Both the position numbers and the translations under genes were made by a program. A DNA stretch of 64,000 nucleotides from Flavobacterium geliluteum (lineage in GTDB: Bacteria > Bacteroidota > Bacteroidia > Flavobacteriales > Flavobacteriaceae): NCBI RefSeq assembly GCF_017948595.1, contig NZ_JAGFBV010000004.1, forward strand, positions 144,426 to 208,425, read 5' to 3'. Shown here one piece after another: positions 19,401 through 27,223 of this stretch. Position 1 is the stretch's first letter; every line of letters starts with the position of its first letter. The notes beneath the pieces were generated by a model. That model made no database searches. It was not told the DNA's origin and worked only from the letters and a program-made list of their open reading frames with translations.

Positions 19401-19500
19401 TTTTGTTATTCCAGCTATTTATTTGATGTGGTCGAAAGCCAGAAAACATTATCCTGAATTTGATCATATCGAAGAATACGAGAAAGAAAGCAAATCGTAG
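16402..19500 (+). CDS. RND multidrug efflux transporter, inner-membrane pump
   Basis: A 1032-residue HAE1-type RND permease. It shows the N-terminal TM1 (RPVLTIVLNLLIILFGFIGY), porter domains (GANADIIESQITEPLEKAVN), two sets of TM helices, and the charged relay TGLVVDDGIVVTENIF in TM4, whose Asp pair drives proton transfer. The second repeat has LIGLVTKNGILIVEFANQLR. It exports hydrophobic compounds across the envelope with the adaptor and TolC. Second gene of the operon, 84 bp after the adaptor. Drug specificity cannot be read. Confidence 0.94.
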   Translation: MSLSTTSIKRPVLTIVLNLLIILFGFIGYTFLGVREFPSIDPAQVSIRTNYTGANADIIESQITEPLEKAVNAIDGIRNITSSSNQGSSNITIEFNLDKDLEEAANDVRDKVSQAIRSLPQDIDAPPVVSKADADSDAIISMTVQSDSRSSLELSDYAENVISQRLETIPGVSGVQIWGQKRYAMRLWIDPVKLAAYGCTVAEVRDALNAQNVELPSGKLTGNNTELTVKTIGNLSKPEEFNNIIIRTDGDKIVRFSDVGGAELGPENIETKLSQSGLPMIGLAIVPMPGANYLDISSEFYKKYEALKKDLPKDIKLNIALDNTIFVKKSVLEVAETLGISIILVIIIIYLFFRDWAIAFRPLIDIPVSLIATFFIMWLFGFSINVLTLLAIVLATGLVVDDGIVVTENIFKKVEEGMSPIEAAIKGSNEIFYAVISISVTLAAVFLPVIFLEGFVGRLFREFGVVIGAAVLISAFVSLTLTPMLNAYLMKGGEQKKSKFYIKTEPFFERLNSGYAESLQKFMTKKWISFPILIACFGLIYLFFTILPKETAPYDDRSSVTMRMTTPEGSSYEYTDRFMQEISKLVDDSVPEKKVSLVITAPGFGASATNTGFIRLSLKESDERKASQKEIADKLTKWTKKYPDAKTSVIQQPTIAVNRRGGLPIQYIIQAPNFEKLREKIPVFMDAVGKSDVFSISDVNLKFNKPEINVSIDREKAESLGISIIDIAQTLQLSLSGQRFGYFIRNGKQYQVIGQFDQKDRSKPLDLTSMFVKNNKGQLIQMDNVVNVEEQSNPPQLYHNNRYMSATVSAGLAPGKSISDGIQAMDQIKAKVLDESFTTDLSGESRDFVESSSNTSFAFGLALLLIFLILAAQFESFIDPLIIILTVPMAVAGALFSLWLFNQTWNIFSQIGTVMLIGLVTKNGILIVEFANQLREQGKPKLEAILEASEARLRPILMTSLAIALGALPIAMSLGAASTSRIGMGVVIVGGTIFSLALTLFVIPAIYLMWSKARKHYPEFDHIEEYEKESKS

Positions 19501-19583
19501 ATTTAAATTAACATAAATTAATCCTGACCGTTTTTAAAAATTTGTTAGGATTCAAAAATAAATTCGTAGACAACATTTATCCT

Positions 19584-20894
19584 ATGAAAACTAAAAATAT
19601 ATTAAAAACACTAATTTTGTTTTTGTTTTGTATTGCAAAAAGTAACGCTCAAGAAGTACTTACTATCGAAAGTGCTATAAAAATTGCTTTAGAAAATAAT
19701 TTTGAAATTAGAATTGCAAAAAATACTTCTAAAATCAGCGAAACCAACGTCACTCTTGGAAATGCAGGCATGTTGCCCACAGCTACTGCTTCGGTTGTAG
19801 ATAATAATAGCATTCAGAATTCCTCGCAGACCCGTCAGGATGGCACATCTACTTCTTTAAATAATGCCAAAAACAATAGCTTGACGTATGGTGTAAGTTT
19901 AGGTTGGACTATTTTTGACGGAATGAAAATGTTTGCCCGATTAGACCAGCTAAAAGAGTTAGAAAAACTAGGCGACACCGAACTTAAAAGAACTATTTTG
20001 TCTAAAATTAGTCAGGTAAATTCTGCTTATTATGATTTGGTGCAGCAACAGCAACAGTTGGCCGCTTTAGATACGACCATTGTCATCTCTACGCAAAGAT
20101 TAGACTTGGCAAAAAACCGTTTTAGCATCGGAAAAGCCTCAAAACTAGAGGTTTTGAATGCACAAGTCGATTTAAATTCAGATCAGGTAGCACTTTTACG
20201 CCAAAAAGAAGCCTATGCAAATGCCAAAATTTTATTGAATCAGTATTTGGCACGTGATTCAAAAGTTGACTTTAAAGTAATGGATGTTGTAACAGTTGAT
20301 GAAAAATTGATTTTGGCCGATTTATTAGCTTTAGCACAAAAACAAAATCCAGTACTGGAAGCTCAAATCATTAACAAAAGAATTGCCGAATTACAGCTCA
20401 AGCAGGTAAAAGCAGACCGATACCCTACTGTACAGCTAACATCTGGGTATAACTTTTCTGAGAGCCAGTCGAGTTTAGGATTTACGACCGAAGCTTCCTC
20501 AAAAGGTTTAAATTATGGTTTTAATGCTTCTCTGAATATTTTTGACGGATTCAATCAACATCGTAACGAAAAAATTGCAAAATTAGATATTGAAAATACT
20601 CAAATTGCAATAGAACAACAAAATAATATATTGAATACCCAAGTGAGTACTGCTTTTCAAACCTACTTAACCAACCTTGAATTAATTGGTCTAGAAGAAG
20701 ATAATGAAGAAATTGCAAAGCAAAACCTTTCGATTACTCTGGATAAATTTAAAATTGGAACAATCACTACTATAGAATTCAGAACAGCTCAGTTAAACTA
20801 TGTAAATGCAAAAGTGCGATACAGCAACGCACAATATCAGGCAAAATTATCTGAAATTGCTTTGAAAGAATTAGCGGGAAATATTAATTTTTAA
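19584..20894 (+). CDS. TolC-family outer-membrane efflux protein
   Basis: A 436-residue TolC-type protein with signal peptide (KTLILFLFCIAKSNAQ). Two repeats of the OEP domain are visible: LTIESAIKIALENNFEIRIAKN with its long helices (about residues 25-210), then a second set ending in the conserved YVNAKVRYSNAQYQAKLSEIALKEL. It forms the exit duct of the RND pump. The ATG at 19584 precedes the signal peptide directly; the frame is open 14 codons further from a TTG, but that extension has no signal features. Third gene of the operon. Confidence 0.9.
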   Translation: MKTKNILKTLILFLFCIAKSNAQEVLTIESAIKIALENNFEIRIAKNTSKISETNVTLGNAGMLPTATASVVDNNSIQNSSQTRQDGTSTSLNNAKNNSLTYGVSLGWTIFDGMKMFARLDQLKELEKLGDTELKRTILSKISQVNSAYYDLVQQQQQLAALDTTIVISTQRLDLAKNRFSIGKASKLEVLNAQVDLNSDQVALLRQKEAYANAKILLNQYLARDSKVDFKVMDVVTVDEKLILADLLALAQKQNPVLEAQIINKRIAELQLKQVKADRYPTVQLTSGYNFSESQSSLGFTTEASSKGLNYGFNASLNIFDGFNQHRNEKIAKLDIENTQIAIEQQNNILNTQVSTAFQTYLTNLELIGLEEDNEEIAKQNLSITLDKFKIGTITTIEFRTAQLNYVNAKVRYSNAQYQAKLSEIALKELAGNINF

Positions 20895-20921
20895 TTTATT
20901 TTTGCTTCAAAAAAACGGTAA

Positions 20922-21785
20922 ATGACATCCTATAACCCAAAAGATTGGTTTAGTTTTATTTTTCATTTTAGCAAAGCAGATACCTTTCGTAAATTACTTC
21001 CGATAATGATTTTCATCGGAATTTACTCGGCAACAATTGCTTATCTCGAAATAGAATTTTGGGATTTACCCGATGATAGCCATGTAAAAAACATCTCGGT
21101 CATGCACAGCATGCTGGGTTTTGTCATTTCGTTATTATTAGCATATAGAACCAATACAGCTTATGATCGTTGGTGGGAAGGCCGTAGAATGTGGGGAAGT
21201 CTGGTTAATAACAGCCGTAATTTTGCTTTAAAACTATCGGTGATTTTGACAGACGAGAAAGACAGAGCCTTTTTTAGAAAAATAATTCCTGCTTATGCTT
21301 CTCTGTTAAACAAACATCTGAAAGACGAAGAAACGGGCAAGCAACTTTTTGATGACGTAGATTTAGTAATAGATCACCATAAACACAGGCCCAATCAGGT
21401 TGCAAAAATTATTTTTACAAAAATACATGATCTTTACAAAAGCAATAAAATTACAGGCGATCAACTGATTATTTTAAATAACGAAGTGATTACTTTTACA
21501 GATATTTGTGGTGCCTGCGAACGTATCAAAAACACGCCCATACCCTATTCTTACAGTGCTTTTATCAAAAAATTTATTTTTATTTTTGTGTTGACGCTTC
21601 CGTTTGGTTATGTTTTCTTGTTAGGTTATTATGTGATTCCGGTAGTGGTTTTTATTTTTTATGTTTTGGCAAGTTTAGAATTAATTGCCGAAGAAATTGA
21701 AGATCCTTTTGGAACAGATGCTAATGACTTACCGACTCAAAAAATATCCGAAAACATCAAAAAACATGTTGAAGAGTTGATTTAG
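20922..21785 (+). CDS. Bestrophin-family channel protein
   Basis: A 287-residue protein of the bestrophin/UPF0187 family with about four membrane segments. Diagnostic parts are KLLPIMIFIGIYSATIAYLE, the AYRTNTAYDRWWEGRRMWG signature (about residues 70-90), and the C-terminal EEIEDPFGTDANDLP, which corresponds to the acidic calcium-clasp region of eukaryotic bestrophins. Bacterial members are pentameric ion channels. It follows the efflux operon by 27 bp, with a TATTTTTG box (20897-20904) just before it, so it may be read both from the operon and from its own start. Confidence 0.88.
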   Translation: MTSYNPKDWFSFIFHFSKADTFRKLLPIMIFIGIYSATIAYLEIEFWDLPDDSHVKNISVMHSMLGFVISLLLAYRTNTAYDRWWEGRRMWGSLVNNSRNFALKLSVILTDEKDRAFFRKIIPAYASLLNKHLKDEETGKQLFDDVDLVIDHHKHRPNQVAKIIFTKIHDLYKSNKITGDQLIILNNEVITFTDICGACERIKNTPIPYSYSAFIKKFIFIFVLTLPFGYVFLLGYYVIPVVVFIFYVLASLELIAEEIEDPFGTDANDLPTQKISENIKKHVEELI

Positions 21786-21796
21786 TAAAAAAATAC

Positions 21797-21819
21797 AATC
21801 TAAATTTTGTGTTTAGATT
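21797..21819 (+). terminator. Hairpin after the bestrophin gene
   Basis: AATCTAAA/TTTAGATT stem (21797-21804 with 21812-21819), 7-nt loop, without a clear T-run. Assigned mainly by position. Confidence 0.35.
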
Positions 21820-21916
21820 CAAATTTAACCAAAGCACACAGGACGTTATCAAATGTCTGTTTCGTCTTCTTTTTAATAAAATAAAGACCGGACTAAAAAA
21901 CCAAATAAAATCTTTC

Positions 21917-21944
21917 TTTCTAGAACTCTCAATCCTTATATTTG
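21917..21944 (+). promoter_or_regulatory. Probable pheT promoter
   Basis: TATATTTG (21937-21944) matches TAnnTTTG; a TTTC 16 bp upstream (21917-21920) is an imperfect -33 element. The start codon is 29 bp downstream. Confidence 0.5.
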
Positions 21945-21972
21945 TATTCTTATTTAAGAATAAAAAATTATC

Positions 21973-24393
21973 ATGAAAATATCTTACAACTGGTTAAAAC
22001 AATTCATTAAAACAGATTGGACATCTGAGCAAACTTCAGAATTACTAACCGATTTAGGCCTGGAAGTAGAAGTTGTCGAAAAATACGAATCGATAAAAGG
22101 TGGTTTAGCAGGAGTGGTTGTAGGACATGTATTAACTTGCGAGAAACATCCTGATGCAGATCGACTAAAAATAACTACCGTAAACATTGGTCTTGAAGCA
22201 CCTATACAAGTAGTTTGTGGCGCGACAAATGTTGCAGCAGGGCAAAAAGTACCTGTAGCAACTGTGGGTACAGTTTTGTATGATAAAGAAGGAGCTGCTT
22301 TTACTATAAAGAAAGGAAAAATTCGAGGACAGGAAAGTCACGGAATGATTTGTGCAGAAGACGAATTAGGTCTTGGTACAAGTCATGATGGTATCATGAT
22401 TTTGGATGAAACATTAGAGCCTGGTACTCCTGCTGCGAGTGTTTTTAAACTTGCAGACGATGAAGTTTTTGAAATTGGCTTAACGCCAAATCGTGCCGAT
22501 GCCATGAGTCATTACGGTACAGCACGTGACCTGAGAGCTGGAATGTTGCAAAGAGGCGTAAACGTAGAATTGATCACCCCTTCTGTGAGTAATTTTAGAG
22601 TAGAAATGCGTACTTTAAAAATTGATGTAAGCGTAGAAGAACCTCTTCTAGCCCCTAGATACTGTGGCTTAACCATTTCCGGGATTTCTGTTGAGCCGTC
22701 TCCAGCCTGGTTACAAGACCGATTAAAAGCTATCGGATTAACTCCGAAAAATAACATTGTCGATGTCACCAATTATGTTTTACACGAACTGGGACAGCCT
22801 TTACACGCTTTTGATGCCAGTAAAATAAACGGAAAAGTTATTGTAAAAACACTTCCGGAAGGTACAAAATTTGTCACTTTGGATGATGTTGAAAGAACAT
22901 TACATAAAGAAGATTTGATGATTTGCGACGAAAAAGGCCCTCTTTGTATCGCAGGTATTTTTGGCGGAAAAAAATCGGGTGTTACAGAAGGAACTACAGC
23001 TATTTTCTTAGAAAGCGCTTATTTTGATCCTGTTAGTATTCGTAAAACTGCCAAAAGACATCAGTTAAACACAGATGCTTCTTTTAGATTCGAGAGAGGT
23101 ATTGATCCCACTATTACAGAATATGCCCTAAAACGTGCAGCACTTTTGATTCAGGAGGTTGCGGGAGGAAAAATTACATGTGATGTGGTAGAAGTATATC
23201 CTAAAAAAATTGAAGATTTTTCGGTTTTACTAAATTTTAACAATGTTTATAAAATTATTGGTCAGGAGATTCCAAAAGACACTATAAAAAAAATATTGGT
23301 TTCGCTGGACATCAAAGTAAATAGTGTTTCTGATTCTGGTTTAGGCCTGACGATTCCTGCATACCGCGTAGATGTGCAACGTGAGATCGATGTTATTGAA
23401 GAAATTTTAAGAGTTTACGGGTATAATAATATCGATTTTTCGAAAAAATTCAATGCGACCGTTTCAAATTCGCCAAGAACAGAAGATTATAAAGTTCAAA
23501 ATGTAATAGCTTCTCAGCTAAACTCGCAAGGTTTTCACGAGATGATGGCCAACTCTTTGACAACAGCTGCTTACACTAAATTATCAACAACTTTAAAAGA
23601 AGAACATAACGTAACAATGCTGAATCCTTTGAGTAATGATTTGGCTACTATGCGTCAATCGCTGTTATTTTCGGCTTTAGAAGCCATTTCTTATAACATC
23701 AATAGAAGAAATTCTGATTTGAAATTATTTGAATTTGGAAAAACATATCATAAATATCTCAACGGATACGAGGAGCACAAACACCTTACCTTGTCAATCT
23801 CTGGAAACAGAAACAAAGAAAGTTGGATTGCAGTTCAAAAATCTACCGATTTCTTTTTATTGAAAGGTTATGTAACGGCCATTTTAACGCGTTTAGGGAT
23901 AGAAAAGATCACAAATGCTCCTGTTGCATCTGATGTTTTTTCTGAAGGAACTTCGATTTGCTACAACAATGATACATTAGTGGAAATGGGTGTGGTAAAA
24001 AAATCCATTTTAAAACATTTCGGAATCAAACAAGAAGTCTATTTTGCTGATTTTAATTGGGATTTAATTCTAAAAATCATCACAGGAAAAATTAAATACA
24101 GTGAGATTCCAAAATATCCGGAAGTTCGAAGAGATTTAGCTTTGTTGATAGACCAGAAGACGACTTATGAAAGTATTTATAACCTAGCAAAACAAACCGA
24201 AAAAGGACTTTTAAAAGACGTTAATTTATTTGACGTTTACGAAGGGAATAACTTGCCGGAAGGAAAGAAATCTTACGCATTAAGTTTTACTATTCAAGAC
24301 AATACAAAGACGTTAACCGATGTTCAGATTGATAAAATCATGTCGAAATTACAACAAACGTTTGAGACAGAACTTGGAGCTAGTTTAAGATAG
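21973..24393 (+). CDS. pheT: Phenylalanyl-tRNA synthetase beta subunit
   Basis: An 806-residue beta chain, full length. Domains in order: N-terminal helix and tRNA-binding EMAP-like domain (VVGHVLTCEKHPDADRLKIT, residues about 40-150), the B3/B4 editing region (EIGLTPNRADAMSHYGTARDL, then GLTPKNNIVDVTNYVLHELGQPLHAFD), B5 (DVIEEILRVYGYNNI), the catalytic-like domain, and the C-terminal ferredoxin-fold anticodon-binding domain (KYPEVRRDLALLIDQ). It pairs with PheS, which is not in the window; separate pheS and pheT are usual in this phylum. Confidence 0.96.
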   Translation: MKISYNWLKQFIKTDWTSEQTSELLTDLGLEVEVVEKYESIKGGLAGVVVGHVLTCEKHPDADRLKITTVNIGLEAPIQVVCGATNVAAGQKVPVATVGTVLYDKEGAAFTIKKGKIRGQESHGMICAEDELGLGTSHDGIMILDETLEPGTPAASVFKLADDEVFEIGLTPNRADAMSHYGTARDLRAGMLQRGVNVELITPSVSNFRVEMRTLKIDVSVEEPLLAPRYCGLTISGISVEPSPAWLQDRLKAIGLTPKNNIVDVTNYVLHELGQPLHAFDASKINGKVIVKTLPEGTKFVTLDDVERTLHKEDLMICDEKGPLCIAGIFGGKKSGVTEGTTAIFLESAYFDPVSIRKTAKRHQLNTDASFRFERGIDPTITEYALKRAALLIQEVAGGKITCDVVEVYPKKIEDFSVLLNFNNVYKIIGQEIPKDTIKKILVSLDIKVNSVSDSGLGLTIPAYRVDVQREIDVIEEILRVYGYNNIDFSKKFNATVSNSPRTEDYKVQNVIASQLNSQGFHEMMANSLTTAAYTKLSTTLKEEHNVTMLNPLSNDLATMRQSLLFSALEAISYNINRRNSDLKLFEFGKTYHKYLNGYEEHKHLTLSISGNRNKESWIAVQKSTDFFLLKGYVTAILTRLGIEKITNAPVASDVFSEGTSICYNNDTLVEMGVVKKSILKHFGIKQEVYFADFNWDLILKIITGKIKYSEIPKYPEVRRDLALLIDQKTTYESIYNLAKQTEKGLLKDVNLFDVYEGNNLPEGKKSYALSFTIQDNTKTLTDVQIDKIMSKLQQTFETELGASLR

Positions 24394-24415
24394 AACAGTT
24401 CTTATAGCAAAAGTA

Positions 24416-24457
24416 AACCCGACAATTTTTTTAAATTTTGTCGGGTTCTATTTTTTG
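24416..24457. terminator. Terminator between pheT and apt
   Basis: Perfect 10-bp stem (AACCCGACAA 24416-24425 with TTGTCGGGTT 24438-24447) followed by a T-rich tail. It serves pheT and possibly the convergent apt. Confidence 0.8.
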
Positions 24458-24482
24458 GTTAGATGCTATTCATTTTTTTAAA

Positions 24483-24995
24483 TTAATACGTAAGAGCTGC
24501 AAAAATGGGATTGTTTTTTATTTTTTCTCTTCCATTTAAGAAAGTCAGTTCCATCAAAAAGTTGCATTGTACAATCTCTCCCCCAAGTTTCTCGACCAAA
24601 TCGCAAACTGCTTTCGCGGTCCCGCCAGTTGCCAAAACATCATCGTGAATTAAAATTCGATCTCCTCTTTGAATGGCATCAGTATGTATTTCAAGACTGG
24701 CAGAACCATATTCAAGGTCATAGGAAGCAGATAACGTCTTAAAAGGTAGTTTTTTAGGCTTACGAACCGGAATAAACCCTGCATCGAGCTCTTGAGCCAA
24801 AAGTATTCCGAAGAAAAAACCTCTGCTCTCCGCTCCTACTACTTTATCAATTTGTTGTCCTTTTAATGAATCTAATAAAATATTGAGGCATTTTTTTCTG
24901 GCAAGTGGGTCAATAAGCAAAGGTGTTATATCTTTGAACAAAATTCCTTCTTTAGGAAAACCCTGAATATCACGTATATAATTTTCTAACTGCAT
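24483..24995 (-). CDS. apt: Adenine phosphoribosyltransferase
   Basis: A 170-residue type I phosphoribosyltransferase that makes AMP from adenine and PRPP in purine salvage. The adenine/flexible-loop segment VVGAESRGFFFG is near residue 50 and the PRPP-binding loop ILIHDDVLATGGTA near residues 115-128. The FPKEGILFKDITPLL N-terminus is diagnostic for Apt. Monocistronic, convergent with pheT, divergent from tRNA-Arg. Confidence 0.95.
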   Translation of the reverse strand: MQLENYIRDIQGFPKEGILFKDITPLLIDPLARKKCLNILLDSLKGQQIDKVVGAESRGFFFGILLAQELDAGFIPVRKPKKLPFKTLSASYDLEYGSASLEIHTDAIQRGDRILIHDDVLATGGTAKAVCDLVEKLGGEIVQCNFLMELTFLNGREKIKNNPIFAALTY

Positions 24996-25023
24996 TTTTT
25001 TTTATTTTTATGTAAATTTTCGC

Positions 25024-25053
25024 TTGTATATGTCACTTTTATGCCTATCTTTG
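25024..25053 (+). promoter_or_regulatory. Promoter of tRNA-Arg
   Basis: TTG (25024-25026), 19 bp, TATCTTTG (25046-25053), an exact TAnnTTTG with near-ideal spacing, 54 bp before the tRNA. Confidence 0.7.
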
Positions 25054-25107
25054 CACCCGCTAACAGCTTTTACCAAAACTACAAAAAATTAGTTTAGTAA
25101 AAAAATA

Positions 25108-25181
25108 GGCCTCGTGGCGCAACTGAATAGCGCATCTGATTACGGCTCAGAAGGTTACTGGTTTGAATCCAGTCGAGGTCA
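25108..25181 (+). tRNA. tRNA-Arg (anticodon ACG)
   Basis: A complete cloverleaf: acceptor GGCCTCG pairs with CGAGGTC (one G-T pair), then discriminator A at 25181. The anticodon stem TCTGA/TCAGA encloses TTACGGC, giving anticodon ACG (25142-25144), which reads CGU after A34 deamination. The T arm contains GGTTTGAATCC. CCA is not encoded. The 3' 35 bp are also the last codons of the serine recombinase on the other strand, so this tRNA is the integration target of the adjacent island. Confidence 0.93.
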
Positions 25182-26697
25182 CTACTCGGGACAAAAGAAA
25201 AATATCATCTTTTGTTCCGTTTTTTTTTGCCCGTAATCTATTGTTTACCAGATAGATACAATTAACCATTTCATTGACTCGGGCGGTGCGGATTTTCTGT
25301 TCTTGAAATGTGAAATTTTCGGGAAAAATTAAACCAATTAATTCTCTTGAATCAGCTAAAGTCCCGCCATCAAAGGCTTCACCTAGCTTTAAAAGGTTTT
25401 CCAATCCAGTCGTCGTTAAATGCTCTATACTGGCCTTGTCGTCCTCTACACTTCCAATGCCTTTTTCCAACTTACTGATAATTGCATTGTACTCCATTTT
25501 CATAAGATTGTAATCTTCAGCATCGATTTTCTCGGTAACTAATAAATTTCTGGCCACAGATAATTTCTTTTCATAAACTGCAATCTGCTCAAGAGATTTC
25601 TTTTTTTCACCGGCTATTACTCCAGTATGCTCTCTATAACCTTCAAGCAGAACCGCGGTATATAGCTTTTTAACTTCCTCCAAAGGTTTAAATTTATTTA
25701 AATGTTCTTTAAAAATCTTGTTAGCTATTTCAGAATTCACTCTCCATTTACATACTTTATCACAGTGATAATAGTAGTAATATTTATTCCTTCCTTTACA
25801 TTTACTTCCTGTTAATTTCTGACCGCACTTGGGGCAGAGAAAAAAACCTCGCAAAGGAAAATTCTCAATAGTTTTAATTTTTGGCCGGTAGGTTCTTGCC
25901 TTACTATCAAGAACGTCTTGAACCCGATAAAATAATCCCTCACTTATAATTGGCTCATGCTGTCCATTGACCCATCTCTCCTCTTCATCTCTATACTTAG
26001 GAACAACTATCTTTCCGCAATAAAGAGGATTTCTTATGATAAGCCATAAGTTATTCTTAGAGATAGCAAAGCCTTTCTCTTTTGCCATTTGATAAATAGA
26101 TTCAGTACTGAAAATATTTTTAGCAATCTGTTCAAAGATCCAAATAACCTTTACAGCTTTATCCGGTACAATAGCAATATACTTCTTCCCATCCTCAGTT
26201 ATTTTATTGGCGTATCCATAAGGAGCCATACCCATATGCCTCCCCTCTTTTTTGCCACGTCTAAGTCCTTGAAATGTATTTAGCGCTCTGCGATCATTCT
26301 CAACTTCAGGTGCCGCAAGATAAAATGCGAGCATCATCTTGTTTTCAGGAACACTCAAATCAAGCGGCTGTTCTATAGCCTGCGGCTCTACACCCAGTTT
26401 TCTTAAAACATTGATCATTTGGTAAGCATCACCCGCATTCCGGCTGAACCTGTCCCACTTCATAAAAAGTACCAGATTAATTTTATTTTTATATTTCTTC
26501 ACATCAGCTAGGAATTTTTTCCATTGAGGCCTGTTGAAAGTCTTTGCTGAATGATCTTCATAGATTACGTTACGTATCTGTATTTGGTTTATGCTGCAAT
26601 ATTTCCTAAGCATTTCTTCCTGATTACGCTGGGAGAACCCTTTCTCTGCCTGCTCGTCAGTACTTACTCGAATATACAAATCTGCTATCTTGCTCAT
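25147..26697 (-). CDS. Large serine recombinase (integrase)
   Basis: A 516-residue large serine recombinase. The N-terminal resolvase domain starts LYIRVSTDEQAEKG with the nucleophile Ser in RVST (residue 12). Then come the recombinase domain (RNPLYCGKIVVPKY), the zinc-ribbon FFLCPKCGQKLTGSKCKGRNKYYYYYHC (about residues 280-310), and a coiled-coil C-terminus. It catalyses attP x attB integration through a 2-bp crossover. The stop codon lies in the anticodon stem of tRNA-Arg, so the last ~11 residues are encoded by the tRNA. The start overlaps a 56-codon gene (ATGA). Confidence 0.9.
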   Translation of the reverse strand: MSKIADLYIRVSTDEQAEKGFSQRNQEEMLRKYCSINQIQIRNVIYEDHSAKTFNRPQWKKFLADVKKYKNKINLVLFMKWDRFSRNAGDAYQMINVLRKLGVEPQAIEQPLDLSVPENKMMLAFYLAAPEVENDRRALNTFQGLRRGKKEGRHMGMAPYGYANKITEDGKKYIAIVPDKAVKVIWIFEQIAKNIFSTESIYQMAKEKGFAISKNNLWLIIRNPLYCGKIVVPKYRDEEERWVNGQHEPIISEGLFYRVQDVLDSKARTYRPKIKTIENFPLRGFFLCPKCGQKLTGSKCKGRNKYYYYYHCDKVCKWRVNSEIANKIFKEHLNKFKPLEEVKKLYTAVLLEGYREHTGVIAGEKKKSLEQIAVYEKKLSVARNLLVTEKIDAEDYNLMKMEYNAIISKLEKGIGSVEDDKASIEHLTTTGLENLLKLGEAFDGGTLADSRELIGLIFPENFTFQEQKIRTARVNEMVNCIYLVNNRLRAKKNGTKDDIFLLSRVVTSTGFKPVTF

Positions 26698-26864
26698 TTT
26701 GTTTTATTTATATGTTTCAACACAGCGATATTAGCAATTATTCTTAAGAAATACAAGATTTCCTCTGCTTGTTCGATGGTAACATCTAATCCCTCAGACC
26801 TAAGCATTTGTAAAGCTTTTTCCATGGTCAATTTTGAATTACTGTAGTCAATATCTTTTTCCAT
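26694..26864 (-). CDS. Small protein translationally coupled to the serine recombinase
   Basis: A 56-residue frame starting at the ATG at 26864 and ending in a TGA that overlaps the recombinase start (ATGA). The product begins MEKDIDYSNSKLTMEKALQM and is predicted to be all-helical, with a helix-turn-helix-like arrangement (MEKALQMLRSEGLDVTIEQA) followed by an amphipathic helix. The coupling strongly supports expression. I infer a partner of the recombinase (directionality factor or regulator); no family was recognised. Confidence 0.65.
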   Translation of the reverse strand: MEKDIDYSNSKLTMEKALQMLRSEGLDVTIEQAEEILYFLRIIANIAVLKHINKTK

Positions 26865-27223
26865 AATCACACTTTTTAAAATTCATAAAACTGTAATTTA
26901 AATGTAAAAATGCTTCAAATTTATTTTTCAACATTACTTGTCCTTACAAGGAAGCCTTTTTCCGGCTTGATATTTTAAATCATTTAGAAGAACTCAAGAC
27001 TTTTTAATATTGTACACTAATATTCTTCTAGAAGATATCGAAAATCCGGCTAGTTTTTAACCTTCAAATTTGTCTCGTTTAAAATCTCGAACAACTCAAG
27101 TGGATTTTCGTAGCTATACTTCTAACCAACGACAAATTATAACAAACTCATTAATATTTAACAATATAACCTCAATTACATAATTTATTTGTTAATTTAT
27201 TATATTTACAAAAAAAAGTAATT
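26865..27223. other. Intergenic region with palindrome between divergent genes
   Basis: 359 bp between the divergent recombinase unit and the 27224 gene. It contains a 12-bp perfect palindrome TCTTCTAGAAGA (27024-27035) and two copies of tccggct (about 26961 and 27045). No open frame. A TATATTTA box at 27201-27208 could serve the rightward gene, but no -33 element fits. A regulator- or recombinase-binding role for the palindrome is speculation. Confidence 0.4.

Noticed and set aside
25108..25181. Second tRNA-Arg 3' end marking the right boundary of the island
   Set aside because: I looked for another copy of the tRNA 3' sequence to 64000 and saw none; the right end is outside the window or degraded.
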